Of a DNA stretch of 64,000 nt, positions 33,457-41,824 are shown piece by piece. The DNA is taken from NCBI RefSeq assembly GCF_000761215.1, contig NZ_CP009438.1, positions 4,977,501-5,041,500 of the forward strand, given 5' to 3'. The notes under the pieces were generated by a model. It did no database searches. It saw nothing but the letters and a program-made list of their open reading frames with translations, and had not been told where the DNA came from. Source of the stretch: Streptomyces glaucescens. GTDB taxonomy: Bacteria > Actinomycetota > Actinomycetes > Streptomycetales > Streptomycetaceae. Numbering within the stretch: position 1 is the first letter of the stretch; each line of letters begins with the position of its first letter. The translations under genes and the position numbers were made by a program.

Positions 33457-34095
33457 TCAGCGGTCGTCTACGTCACGTCCCGCCGACCGATCTGCCGGGA
33501 ATACGCGCGCTCCGTCCCCGCGCCCGTGCCGGTCGTCCCTGCCGTGGTGGCCGTCGGTGCGCTCCTCCAGCTCCCGCATCAGGTCCTGGAGCTCGGAGCG
33601 GATCCAGTCGCGGGTCGCCACCTCGCCGAGACCGATCCGCAGGGCGGCGACCTCCCGGGTCAGGTACTCGGTGTCCGCGATCGACCGCTCGTTCTGCTTG
33701 CGGTCCTGCTCCAGGTTGACCCGGTCGCGGTCGTCCTGGCGGTTCTGCGCGAGCAGGATCAGCGGGGCGGCGTAGGAGGCCTGGAGCGACAGCATCAGCG
33801 TCAGGAAGATGAACGGGTACTCGTCGAAGCGCAGCGCGGGCGGCGCGGAGACGTTCCACAGCACCCACGCGATGATGACGAAGGTCATCCAGACGATGAA
33901 CCTGCCGGTGCCGAGGAAGCGCGCGATCCGCTCCGAGAGCCGCCCGAAGGCCTCCGGGTCCCACTCGGGCAGGAGCCGCGGCCGGGGCGGACGCGGCAGG
34001 TCCAGCCGGGCCCGGGGGCGGGCGGTCGCGGTGGCCCCGGCGGGCATCCGGTCGCGCTCGCGGACCTCCCGGGCCGTCTCCCGCTCAGGCGCCAT
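33457..34095 (-). CDS. DUF1003 membrane protein
   Basis: A 212-residue protein. About 45 basic/Pro-rich residues precede the DUF1003 membrane domain, which has two helices (FIVWMTFVIIAWVLWNV and YPFIFLTLMLSLQASYAAPL). A long charged coiled-coil-like region follows (AQNRQDDRDRVNLEQDRKQN). DUF1003 function is unknown, although members are often next to magnesium-transport genes. The ATG overlaps the end of the upstream MgtE-like gene by 11 bp, so translation is coupled to it. Confidence 0.88.
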   Translation of the reverse strand: MAPERETAREVRERDRMPAGATATARPRARLDLPRPPRPRLLPEWDPEAFGRLSERIARFLGTGRFIVWMTFVIIAWVLWNVSAPPALRFDEYPFIFLTLMLSLQASYAAPLILLAQNRQDDRDRVNLEQDRKQNERSIADTEYLTREVAALRIGLGEVATRDWIRSELQDLMRELEERTDGHHGRDDRHGRGDGARVFPADRSAGRDVDDR

Positions 34096-35368
34096 GGGCG
34101 GCCGTCCCCTCGTCCAGGTGGAACTCGGTCTCCCGCCAGTCCTCCGGCAGCATGTGGTCCAGGACGTCGTCCACGGTGACCGCCCCCAGCAGCGACCCCG
34201 ACTCGTCCACCACGGGTGCCGCCACCATGTCGTACGTGGCGAAGAACCCGGCGACCAGGGGCAGCGCGGCGTCCGGCGCGAGCGCCTGGAGGTCGTCCTC
34301 GACGAGCGAGCTGACCAGGGTGTACGGCGGGTCGCGCAGCAGCCGCTGGAAGTGCACGGTGCCCAGGTACTTGCCGGTGGGGGTTTCGTCGGGCGGGCGG
34401 CAGACGTAGACCTGGGCGGCGAGCGCGGGGGAGAGGTCGGGGTTGCGGACCCGGGCCAGCGCGTCGGCGACGGTGGCGTCCGGGCGCAGCACGATCGGCT
34501 CGGTGGTCATCAGACCGCCGGCCGTGTGCTCCTCGTACGACATCAGCCGGCGCATGTCGGCCGCGTCGGACGGCTGCATCAGGCTCAGCAGCCGCTCCTG
34601 CTCGTCCTTCGGCAGCTCGGCCAGCAGGTCCGCCGCGTCGTCCGGGTCCATGGCCTCCAGGACGTCGGCCGCGCGCTCGCCCTTCAGTTTCCCGAGGATC
34701 TCGATCTGGTCGTCCTCCGGCAGCTCCTCCAGGACGTCGGCGAGCCGGTCGTCGTCGAGGGCGGCGGCGACCTCCGCGCGGCGCTTGGGGGAGAGGTGGT
34801 GCAGCACGTTCGCCAGGTCGGCGGGGCGCAGCTGCTCGAAGGTGGCGAGCAGGTTCTCGGCGCCCTGCCCGTGCTCCTCCAGGGAGAAGCCGGTGACCGC
34901 CGACCACTCGACGGTCAGCGTCTCGCCCTTGGCCCGGCGGAAGGCACCGCCCTTGCGCCCCTTCCGGACGAACACCCGGTCGATCTCCCAGTCGCGCCGG
35001 GCCGGGAGCTGCTGCACCGACAGGTCCAGCACGGTGACCTCCTCGCCGGTCTCGACGAGGGTGACGCGCCGGTCCAGCAGCTCGCCGAAGACGAGCCGTT
35101 CGGTGGGGCGCTGCTCGAACCGCCGGACGTTGAGCACGCCGGTGGTGATGACCTGGCCGGACTCGATGCCGGTGACCCGGGTCATGGGCAGGAAGATGCG
35201 GCGGCGGGTGGCGAGTTCGACGACCAGGCCGAGCAGCCGCGGGGGCCGCCGGGCGACCCGCAGCATCACGACGAGGTCCCGCACCCGGCCCACCTGGTCG
35301 CCGGTGGGGTCGAAGACGGCGATCCCCGCGAGATGCGAGACGAAGATCCGGGGAGCGACCCCTGCCAT
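34085..35368 (-). CDS. PRC-barrel / MgtE N-terminal / CBS domain protein without a channel
   Basis: A 427-residue cytoplasmic protein made of the regulatory parts of a magnesium transporter. A PRC-like barrel (about 1-90, FDPTGDQVGRVRDLVV) comes first. Then comes an MgtE_N superhelical domain (about 170-290, DDRLADVLEELPEDDQ, DPDDAADLLAELP), and then two CBS motifs (about 295-420). The MgtE transmembrane domain is absent. It may sense magnesium or nucleotides and regulate a partner, possibly the coupled DUF1003 protein or CorA. The ATG (complement at 35366-35368) follows GGAGG at good spacing; the GTG at 35377 overlaps that site. Confidence 0.88.
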   Translation of the reverse strand: MAGVAPRIFVSHLAGIAVFDPTGDQVGRVRDLVVMLRVARRPPRLLGLVVELATRRRIFLPMTRVTGIESGQVITTGVLNVRRFEQRPTERLVFGELLDRRVTLVETGEEVTVLDLSVQQLPARRDWEIDRVFVRKGRKGGAFRRAKGETLTVEWSAVTGFSLEEHGQGAENLLATFEQLRPADLANVLHHLSPKRRAEVAAALDDDRLADVLEELPEDDQIEILGKLKGERAADVLEAMDPDDAADLLAELPKDEQERLLSLMQPSDAADMRRLMSYEEHTAGGLMTTEPIVLRPDATVADALARVRNPDLSPALAAQVYVCRPPDETPTGKYLGTVHFQRLLRDPPYTLVSSLVEDDLQALAPDAALPLVAGFFATYDMVAAPVVDESGSLLGAVTVDDVLDHMLPEDWRETEFHLDEGTAAHGA

Positions 35369-35508
35369 GTTCCGCACCTCCGCTTCCGTCCCGCCCGGTG
35401 GTGTCCGGGTTGCCCGTTCGGGTGGGCTTCAGGCTAGCCCGTCCGGATCGGATACGCCCTGGTGAGCGGTCCGTACGGTCCGGCTCCGCCGGGACCTTCG
35501 CACCCCGG

Positions 35509-35514
35509 TACCCT
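35509..35514 (+). promoter_or_regulatory. -10-like box upstream of lipoprotein gene
   Basis: TACCCT, about 20-45 bp before the possible lipoprotein starts. Confidence 0.3.
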
Positions 35515-35557
35515 GCGGTACGCCGACCGGAACGCCGTGAGAAAGGCAGCGCCACCT

Positions 35558-36307
35558 GTGACCGCGATTCCCCTGGGCCGTACCCGCCGGGCCACGCTGG
35601 TGAGGGCGCTGTGCGCGCTGGCCGCGACGGCGGTGGGTCTGACGGGGTGCAGCAGCGAGGACCCGGACGCGGGCACCAACGGGGTGGGCAAGCTGCCCCC
35701 CGAGAAGATCCAGGCCAGGACGCTGGCGGCCGCGAAGGCGGCGGGGGCGGTACGGCTGTCCGGGACCGTGGTCACCAGCGGACGCACCTACAAGCTCGAC
35801 ATGCGGCTGAAGGACGACGGCGGCACCGGGTCGGTCACCGCGCAGGGCGCGTCGTTCGAACTGCTGCGGATCGGGGAGCAGCTCTACCTGAAGGCGGACA
35901 CGGCCTTCTGGAACCCGGAGGGCGGCGCGGGCGGGACCGGGGACGCCGCCGCGGACAAGCTCGGCGGCAAGTACGTCAAGGTGCCCGAGGGCGACCCCTC
36001 CTACCAGCGGTTCAGCGGCTTCACCGACAAGGACGTGCTCCTGGACAGCCTGCTCACCCTGCACGGCACCCTGGAGACCGACGGCCGTCACGAGCGGTCC
36101 GGGGTGCGCACCGTCCGCATCACCGGGGACCAGGGCTCCGGCGGCACCCTCGACGTCTCCCTGGAGGGCACGCCGTACCCCCTGCGCCTGGTCCGCGGCG
36201 GCGGCGCCGGCACCCTGACGTTCTCCGCCTGGGGCAAGGACTTCCCCCTCGCCGAGCCGGCGAAGAGCGAGACGGTCGACTACGGCAAGCAGCTGCCGAC
36301 GTCGTAG
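35558..36307 (+). CDS. LppX/LprG-like lipoprotein
   Basis: About 249 residues with a lipoprotein signal: basic GRTRRATLVR, hydrophobic core, lipobox GLTGC. The mature domain has the alternating strands of a half-barrel (VRLSGTVVTSGRTYKLDM, GSVTAQGASFELLRIG, QLYLKADTAFW). This resembles the LppX/LprAFG family that carries lipids in mycobacteria. The GTG at 35558 has GAAAGG 11 bases upstream; GTG at 35537 is an alternative adding 7 residues. It is divergent from the MgtE-like gene. Ligand unknown; family assignment by pattern only. Confidence 0.75.
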   Translation: MTAIPLGRTRRATLVRALCALAATAVGLTGCSSEDPDAGTNGVGKLPPEKIQARTLAAAKAAGAVRLSGTVVTSGRTYKLDMRLKDDGGTGSVTAQGASFELLRIGEQLYLKADTAFWNPEGGAGGTGDAAADKLGGKYVKVPEGDPSYQRFSGFTDKDVLLDSLLTLHGTLETDGRHERSGVRTVRITGDQGSGGTLDVSLEGTPYPLRLVRGGGAGTLTFSAWGKDFPLAEPAKSETVDYGKQLPTS

Positions 36308-36334
36308 GGGAGCGGCCCGGGGGCCCCGGTGGGT

Positions 36335-36847
36335 CTACGTCCGCTTGCGCCGCTTGAGCAGCAGCCGCGGCAGCGCGGCGGGGATCGCCCGGCGGGTCGT
36401 CGCCGGACTGGGCAGCGGCGCCTCGGCCAGCGAGCCGTCGGGCAGCGGCAGCGTCCCACCCGTCGGTTCCAGCCGGAGCACCCGGCACTCGCGGCGCCAG
36501 CGCTCGGTCATCGCCTCGCCGTCGGGGGCGTTGAGCCGCTTGCCCTTCAGCTCGGCGACCGCGGCCTCCCACGCCTCGGACCCCGGGGCCGGCTCCACGA
36601 CGGCCGCCGTCCAGACCACCACCCGGCCGCCCTTGTCCTTGCTGCGCACCGTCACCTCGGCCGTGACGCCGTCGGCCAGCCCGGCCAGCGGCTGCTCGCC
36701 CGGCCCGTCGCCGACCACGCAGGCGGCGCCGTCGTGCCAGACGTGCCACAGCGCGCGGGCGGGCACACCCGGTGCCTTCACCCAGACGAGGCCGGACTTC
36801 TTGGTGGCCTCCTCGACGAGGGCCCGGTCGAGCAGCTCGGTTGTCAT
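36335..36847 (-). CDS. Conserved hypothetical protein, possible flavin-type split barrel
   Basis: A 170-residue cytoplasmic protein. Segments such as GLVWVKAPGVPARALWHVWH, GAACVVGDG and EVTVRSKDKGGRVVVWTAAV suggest a beta barrel like the pyridoxamine-phosphate-oxidase fold. No active-site motif is certain. The C-terminus ends in a basic LLLKRRKRT. The ATG (complement at 36845-36847) is preceded by TAGGCT exactly 7 nt upstream with no ribosome site, a leaderless arrangement. Function unknown. Confidence 0.75.
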   Translation of the reverse strand: MTTELLDRALVEEATKKSGLVWVKAPGVPARALWHVWHDGAACVVGDGPGEQPLAGLADGVTAEVTVRSKDKGGRVVVWTAAVVEPAPGSEAWEAAVAELKGKRLNAPDGEAMTERWRRECRVLRLEPTGGTLPLPDGSLAEAPLPSPATTRRAIPAALPRLLLKRRKRT

Positions 36848-36854
36848 GGGCCCC

Positions 36855-36860
36855 AGCCTA
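36855..36860 (-). promoter_or_regulatory. -10 box, leaderless hypothetical gene
   Basis: TAGGCT on the minus strand ends 7 nt before the ATG at 36847. Confidence 0.55.
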
Positions 36861-36900
36861 TCGAGGCGGGGTCACGGCCGTCCGGCGCGCTGCGGGCGGC

Positions 36901-38016
36901 TCAGAGCCAGCCGTTGCGCTTCAGCGTGCGGTGGATGCCGAAACAGATCATCGCGGTGATGCCGAGCACCATCGGGTAGCCGAACCTCCACCGCAGCTCC
37001 GGCATGTAGTCGAAGTTCATCCCGTACACCCCGCACACCATCGTCGGTACGGCGATGATCGCGGCCCACGAGGTGATCTTCCGCATGTCCTCGTTCTGCG
37101 CCACGGACGCCTGGGCCAGGTTGGCCTGGAGGATGGAGTTCAGCAGCTCGTCGAAGCCCATGACCTGCTCCTGCACCCGGGCCAGGTGGTCGGCGACGTC
37201 CCGGAAGTACTTCTGGATGTCCGGGTCGATCAGCCGCATGGGCCGCTCGCTCAGCAGCTGGAGCGGCCGCACCAGCGGCGACACCGCGCGCTTGAACTCC
37301 AGCACCTCGCGCTTGAGTTGGTAGATCTGCCCGGCGTCGGTGCCGCGCGGGGTGCCCTTGCGGCCCGGCGAGAAGACCTCGGTCTCCACCTCCTCGATGT
37401 CGTCCTGCACCGCGTCGGCGACGGCGATGTACCCGTCGACGACGTGGTCGGCGATGGCGTGCAGCACCGCCGAGGGCCCCTTGGACAGCAGCTCCGGGTC
37501 GTCCTGGAGCCGGTGCCGCAGCCCGCGCAGCGAACCCTGGCCGCCGTGCCGGACGGTGATGAAGAAGTCCTGGCCGGTGAAGCACATCACCTCGCCGGTC
37601 TCCACCACCTGGCTGTTGGCGGTCAGCTCGTCGTGCTCGACGTAGTGGATCGTCTTGAAGACGGTGAAGAGGGAGTCGTCGTAGCGCTCCAGCTTGGGCC
37701 GCTGGTGGGCCTGCACGGCGTCCTCCACGGCCAGCGGGTGCAGCCCGAACTCCCTGGCGATCCCGGCGAATTCGGACTCGGTCGGCTCGTGCAGCCCGAT
37801 CCAGGCGAAGCCTCCGTCGCGGCGGACCAGCCGCATCGCCTCCTGCGGCGCGAGCGTCCCGGGCGTCTGCACCCGGGCGCCGTCGCGGTAGACGGCGCAG
37901 TCGACGACGGCGGAGGAGGTCGCCGGGTCGCGGGTGGTGTCGTAGCCGCCGGTGTCCTTGCGCAGCGCGGGGCGGGACGGGCGGACGGCGGCGCGCAGGT
38001 CGCGAATCATCGACAT
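36901..38016 (-). CDS. corA: CorA-type magnesium/cobalt transporter
   Basis: A 371-residue CorA. The large cytoplasmic domain is followed by the long helix (FDELLNSILQANLAQASVAQ). Two C-terminal helices follow, with the selectivity motif YGMNF between them (VCGVYGMNFDYMPEL). The basic C-terminus KRNGWL is typical. It forms a pentameric divalent-cation channel. The ATG (complement at 38014-38016) follows AAGGAG eight bases upstream. No canonical M-box riboswitch was recognised in the 500 bp upstream. Confidence 0.93.
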   Translation of the reverse strand: MSMIRDLRAAVRPSRPALRKDTGGYDTTRDPATSSAVVDCAVYRDGARVQTPGTLAPQEAMRLVRRDGGFAWIGLHEPTESEFAGIAREFGLHPLAVEDAVQAHQRPKLERYDDSLFTVFKTIHYVEHDELTANSQVVETGEVMCFTGQDFFITVRHGGQGSLRGLRHRLQDDPELLSKGPSAVLHAIADHVVDGYIAVADAVQDDIEEVETEVFSPGRKGTPRGTDAGQIYQLKREVLEFKRAVSPLVRPLQLLSERPMRLIDPDIQKYFRDVADHLARVQEQVMGFDELLNSILQANLAQASVAQNEDMRKITSWAAIIAVPTMVCGVYGMNFDYMPELRWRFGYPMVLGITAMICFGIHRTLKRNGWL

Positions 38017-38525
38017 GGGCAGGCTCCTTCGCAACGGGCAACGAAAGACCGCCGACGACGGGTGGAACTACCCGGAATGAGGACGTTGTTTTCACTGCGG
38101 ATGTTTGGCACGTCCACAAAGCGGGGAGCACCGCACCGTCGCGGTGGCGAGCTTCGCTACTGAGTCAGCTGCTGATGCAGACCAGACAGAACAGACAGAT
38201 CAGGTACAGCGAAACGAAGTGCTCTTCCGGGTGACCCGGACGAAGACGCGTATGCGAGAGGCGGCAGCCAGCCAGAGCCAGAGCAGCTACATCAGCGGCC
38301 GGAAGAGCGGGTGGTACTGCACGGTCGACTTCGATCCATGACAGCCCCACCTCCTCCGGCCGGTCCCTGGTGAGGGACGATCCCAACCCCCTAGAGGGTT
38401 CCCGTGGCGTCGGGACTTGACTCGCACGCTTGACCCGTGCTGCCCGACCACCGGCCAAGAGTATCAGCCGACTGAAGTGTCAAGGCGCTGCTTTGCCTGG
38501 TGCTGACGAGTTCTATGCTCGCCGC
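38017..38525. other. 509-bp gap between corA and SUFU gene, with hairpins and a weak small ORF
   Basis: Lower in GC than its neighbours. A plus-strand frame 38105-38341 (78 codons, ending RKSGWYCTVDFDP) has GC-rich third positions only in its second half and no ribosome site, so I do not call it a gene. Short hairpins occur at 38363-38378 (GTCCCT/AGGGAC) and 38385-38400. The corA leader also contains CGGGT/ACCCG at 38059-38074. The right edge holds the SUFU promoter. Confidence 0.4.
38514..38519 (+). promoter_or_regulatory. -10 box, leaderless SUFU gene
   Basis: TATGCT ends 6 nt before the ATG at 38526; no ribosome site. Confidence 0.5.
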
Positions 38526-39110
38526 ATGGCTGATGTTCTCCCTTTGGTCGAAGCCCGGTTGCGCAGCGCGCTGGGTGAGCCGGACGCCCGCGCCGCGGTC
38601 ACCTTCCTCGGCACGGACCGCATCGAGGTGCTGCGCTTCCAGGAGGGGGACATCGTCCGCTACGCCACCCTCGGCATGTCCGCCCAGCCCATGACCGACC
38701 CCACGGCGATGCTCGCCGATCCGGTGAAGGGCCCCCGTGTCGAGCTGGTGCTCTCCGTGCGCGCCGGGCTCGCCGACACCGACAAGGTGCTCCGCCCGCT
38801 CGCCGTGCTCGCCGCGTCCCCGCAGGTCGAGGGAGTGGTCGTGGCCCCCGGTGCCTCCCTGGACGTGGGCGATCCGCTGTGGCCCGGTGCCCCCTTCACC
38901 TCCGTGCTGGTCGCCGAGCCGGGCGGTCTGGTGGAGGACCTGGAGCTGGACGCGCCGATGGACCCCGTGCGGTTCCTGCCGCTGCTGCCGATGACCCCCA
39001 ACGAGGCGGCCTGGAAGCGGGTGCACGGCGCCCAGGCCCTCCAGGAGCGCTGGCTGAACCACGGGACGGACCTGCGCGATCCGCGGCGCGCGTCCGTTCC
39101 GCTCGGGTGA
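38526..39110 (+). CDS. Suppressor-of-fused (SUFU) domain protein
   Basis: A 194-residue cytoplasmic protein of the SUFU family. Family features include VEARLRSALGEPDARAAV, RYATLGMSAQPM and the C-terminal PMTPNEAAWKRVHGAQALQE stretch. Bacterial SUFU proteins occur in toxin-immunity and housekeeping settings; here no toxin is adjacent, so its role is unknown. The ATG is fixed by TATGCT 6 nt upstream. A GC hairpin follows the stop. Confidence 0.8.
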   Translation: MADVLPLVEARLRSALGEPDARAAVTFLGTDRIEVLRFQEGDIVRYATLGMSAQPMTDPTAMLADPVKGPRVELVLSVRAGLADTDKVLRPLAVLAASPQVEGVVVAPGASLDVGDPLWPGAPFTSVLVAEPGGLVEDLELDAPMDPVRFLPLLPMTPNEAAWKRVHGAQALQERWLNHGTDLRDPRRASVPLG

Positions 39111-39120
39111 CCCGACCCGC

Positions 39121-39147
39121 CAACCCCGGTCCGGGGCGGACCGGTTG
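39121..39147 (+). terminator. Bulged hairpin after SUFU gene
   Basis: Stem CCGGTCC/GGACCGG extended by CAA/TTG across a 2-nt bulge, 10 bp after the stop. Confidence 0.5.
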
Positions 39148-39289
39148 GCACACGCCGGCGGCTCCGTCGCGCACCCCCCGGCGCCCCGGCCCCGGCGCCG
39201 GACGCACCGGCACCGGGCGGCACCGGGTTTCCGCCCGGACGGGTGATCGTCCTTGACGTGACGCGGCGGGGGTAGGACCGTGGGGCCCT

Positions 39290-39931
39290 ATGAGGGGCGA
39301 ACCCAGTTGCCCGAAGTGCGGTGGCCGGGTCAGGGCGCCCGGACTCTTCGCCGACTCCTGGCAGTGCGATGTCCACGGCGCGGTGTACCCGCTGCAGCCC
39401 GTGGTCCCGCCCAGCGTCGAGGCCCTCGCCGTCGTGGTGCGTCGCGCGCAGGTGCCGGTGTGGATGCCGTGGCCCCTGCCGATCGGCTGGCTCTACACGG
39501 GTGTGCTCTGCGCGGGTGACGACCGCAGCGGCGGGCGCGCCACCGCTCTGGCCTGCTCGGGACCGAGCCCGCTGGGCGGTGCCGGCGAGCTGATCCTGGT
39601 GGCGGAGGAGCTGGGTGTCGGGCTCGGCGCGCGCTACGCGGGCGTCGACGGACCCGATCCCGGACCGTACGTCGACGTCGAGAAACCGCCGCAGGCCAAG
39701 GTGCTCGCCGCCGGCCGGCCCACCCCGCTCTGGCATGTCACCGGCACGCCGGACGACCGCGCGGTGTTCGCCGGCGAGGCGCTCGGGCTGTGGCTGTGGG
39801 CCGTGGCCTGGCCGGAGCAGTCGGGGCTGCTGATGTACGACGAGCTGGTGCTGACGGATCTGCGGGACGCGGGCGCGGAGATGGAGCTCGTCCCCTGCGG
39901 GGCGCTGTCGCCGCGGTTGCTCTCACCGTAG
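39290..39931 (+). CDS. DUF6758-type protein with N-terminal zinc ribbon
   Basis: A 213-residue protein. A zinc-ribbon-like start (CPKC at residues 6-9, then a Cys and His in WQCDVHG) precedes a Trp/Pro-rich domain (VWMPWPLPIGWLYTGVLC, PLWHVTGTPDD, LGLWLWAVAWPEQSG). This matches the Streptomyces DUF6758 group. The zinc ribbon suggests nucleic-acid or protein binding. The ATG at 39290 lies after a weak GGGG. Function unknown. Confidence 0.78.
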   Translation: MRGEPSCPKCGGRVRAPGLFADSWQCDVHGAVYPLQPVVPPSVEALAVVVRRAQVPVWMPWPLPIGWLYTGVLCAGDDRSGGRATALACSGPSPLGGAGELILVAEELGVGLGARYAGVDGPDPGPYVDVEKPPQAKVLAAGRPTPLWHVTGTPDDRAVFAGEALGLWLWAVAWPEQSGLLMYDELVLTDLRDAGAEMELVPCGALSPRLLSP

Positions 39932-40035
39932 CCCCGCGGGGTGCCGGCGAGCACGGTCCTCGGGGTGAGCGGTGTCACCCGGCTGTAAAGGGCGCATCCC
40001 GGTTGCGGGTGTGACAGGGGGGTCCCGATTCCCGT

Positions 40036-40071
40036 TATCCTTGGGTGTCCCCACTCATCCTTGGGTGTCCC
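40036..40071 (+). promoter_or_regulatory. Paired 15-bp direct repeat upstream of PHP gene
   Basis: ATCCTTGGGTGTCCC occurs at 40037-40051 and 40057-40071, 20 bp apart (two helical turns), ending 30 bp before the start codon. The first copy contains a TATCCT hexamer. It could be a tandem operator. Confidence 0.35.
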
Positions 40072-40101
40072 ACCTGTCCGTGACCGCCTGGAGTTCGCGT
40101 C

Positions 40102-40962
40102 GTGCGCATAGACCTGCACAGCCACTCCACGGCGTCCGACGGCACGGACACCCCGGCCGAACTGGTGCGCGAGGCCGCCGCGGCAGGGCTCGACGTGGTC
40201 GCGCTGACCGACCACGACACCACCCGCGGGCACGCCGAGGCGATCGCCGCCCTGCCGCCGGGGCTGACCCTGGTCACCGGGGCCGAGCTGTCCTGCCGTG
40301 TCGACGGGATCAGCATGCACATGCTGGCCTACCTGTTCGATCCGGAGGAGCCCGCCCTGCTCGCCGAGCGGGAACTGGTGCGCGACGACCGGGTGCCGCG
40401 CGCCAAGGGCATGATCGCCCGGCTGAACGAGCTGGGCGTGCCCGTCACCTGGGAGCAGGTCGCGCGGATCGCCGGGGACGGTTCCGTGGGGCGGCCGCAC
40501 GTCGCCTCCGCCCTCGTCGAGCTGGGCGTCGTGGCCACCGTGAGCGACGCGTTCACCCAGGACTGGCTCGCCGACGGCGGCCGGGCGTACGTCGAGAAGC
40601 ACGAGACCGACCCCTTCGAGGCCATCCGGCTCGTCAAGGGCGCGGGCGGGGTCACCGTCTTCGCGCACCCCGGGGCCGCCAAGCGCGGCCGCACGGTGCC
40701 GGAGTCCACGATCGCCGAGCTGGCCGCCGCCGGCCTGGACGGCATCGAGGTCGACCACATGGACCACGACCCGGACACCCGGGCGCGGCTGCGCGGCCTG
40801 GCCAAGGAGCTCGGGCTGCTCGTCACCGGTTCCAGCGACTACCACGGCAGCCGCAAGACGTGTGTGCTCGGCGAGTACACGACCGACCCCGAGGTGTACG
40901 GGGAGATCACCCGGCGGGCGACCGGGGCGTTCCCCGTGCCGGGGACCGGCGGAGCGATCTGA
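40102..40962 (+). CDS. PHP-domain metal-dependent phosphatase
   Basis: A 286-residue PHP domain protein. Metal-binding motifs are DLHSHSTASDG at the N-terminus, ALTDHDT, the Glu of TGAELSC, VFAHPG, and the C-terminal TGSSDYHG. Stand-alone PHP proteins of this length often act as 3',5'-nucleoside bisphosphate phosphatases or on RNA 5' ends; the specific substrate is inferred only. The GTG at 40102 follows GGAG. It is followed 77 bp later by marC on the same strand. Confidence 0.88.
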   Translation: MRIDLHSHSTASDGTDTPAELVREAAAAGLDVVALTDHDTTRGHAEAIAALPPGLTLVTGAELSCRVDGISMHMLAYLFDPEEPALLAERELVRDDRVPRAKGMIARLNELGVPVTWEQVARIAGDGSVGRPHVASALVELGVVATVSDAFTQDWLADGGRAYVEKHETDPFEAIRLVKGAGGVTVFAHPGAAKRGRTVPESTIAELAAAGLDGIEVDHMDHDPDTRARLRGLAKELGLLVTGSSDYHGSRKTCVLGEYTTDPEVYGEITRRATGAFPVPGTGGAI

Positions 40963-41039
40963 GGGCGCGGTTCGCCGCCCCGCTCCACCACTGCGTTCGC
41001 CCCCCTTCTCCCTTTCAGCGCAAGGCCTTCAGCACTCCC

Positions 41040-41645
41040 ATGTTCGACATCGCCGTCTTCGGCTCCCTGTTCCTGACCCTTTTTGTCATCATGGATCCCC
41101 CTGGGATCACCCCGATCTTTCTCGGCCTGACCGCCGGGCGGCCCGCCAAGGTGCAGAAGCGGATGGCCTTGCAGGCCGTCTGCGTGGCCGGCGGAGTCAT
41201 CACCGTCTTCGGCGTCCTCGGCCACCAGATCCTCGACTACCTGCACGTGTCGGTGCCGGCGCTGATGATCGCGGGCGGGCTGCTGCTCCTGCTGATCGCG
41301 CTCGACCTGCTCACCGGCAAGACCGACGAGCCCAAGCAGACCAAGGACGTCAACGTGGCCCTCGTGCCGCTGGGCATGCCGCTGCTGGCCGGTCCGGGCG
41401 CGATCGTGTCCGTCATCCTCGCCGTGCAGAAGGCCGACAGCGTCGGCCTGCAGGTGTCGGTGTGGATGGCGATCCTCGCCATCCACGTCGTGCTGTGGCT
41501 GGTGATGCGCTACTCGCTGCTGATCATCCGCGTCATCAAGGACGGCGGTGTGGTGCTGGTGACCCGGCTGGCGGGCATGATGCTGTCCGCGATTGCGGTA
41601 CAGCAGATCATCAACGGCGTGACCCAGGTGATCCAGGGAAGCTGA
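41040..41645 (+). CDS. MarC family integral membrane protein
   Basis: A 201-residue membrane protein with six helices. Family motifs are FVIMDPPGITPIFLGLTAG near the start and GMPLLAGPGAIVSVI in the middle. Despite its name, MarC has not been shown to cause antibiotic resistance; its function is unknown. The ATG at 41040 has only a weak AAGG upstream. It ends before a stretch of tandem repeats and a terminator. Confidence 0.88.
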   Translation: MFDIAVFGSLFLTLFVIMDPPGITPIFLGLTAGRPAKVQKRMALQAVCVAGGVITVFGVLGHQILDYLHVSVPALMIAGGLLLLLIALDLLTGKTDEPKQTKDVNVALVPLGMPLLAGPGAIVSVILAVQKADSVGLQVSVWMAILAIHVVLWLVMRYSLLIIRVIKDGGVVLVTRLAGMMLSAIAVQQIINGVTQVIQGS

Positions 41646-41674
41646 GCACCGCGGGCGGTCTCCGGCGCCTGAGG

Positions 41675-41771
41675 GGTGCCGGGCGCCGTGGATGGTGCGA
41701 GGTCCGTGAAGGGTGCCGAGCGCCCGCGGACGGTGCCGAGCGCCCGTGAAGGGCGCCCAGTGCCCGTGGAT
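41675..41771 (+). repeat. Five degenerate 18-20-bp tandem repeats after marC
   Basis: Units start at 41675, 41694, 41712, 41732 and 41752; consensus GGTGCCGAGCGCCCGTGGAT. The third and fourth are nearly identical. They lie between marC and its terminator, without a reading frame of note. Confidence 0.75.
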
Positions 41772-41779
41772 GCGACAGA

Positions 41780-41809
41780 GCCCCGTACGGCTGTCATGCC
41801 GTACGGGGC
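41780..41809. terminator. Bidirectional terminator between marC and 50-aa gene
   Basis: Perfect 12-bp stem (41780-41791 with 41798-41809), 6-nt loop, between convergent genes. Confidence 0.85.
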
Positions 41810-41824
41810 CCTCAAGCATCTGGG

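Noticed and set aside
38105..38341. 78-aa plus-strand gene
   Set aside because: No ribosome site and weak third-position GC in its first half; left as a possibility in a finding.
38017..38525. M-box magnesium riboswitch for corA
   Set aside because: I could not match the conserved M-box segments on the minus strand; only simple hairpins are seen.
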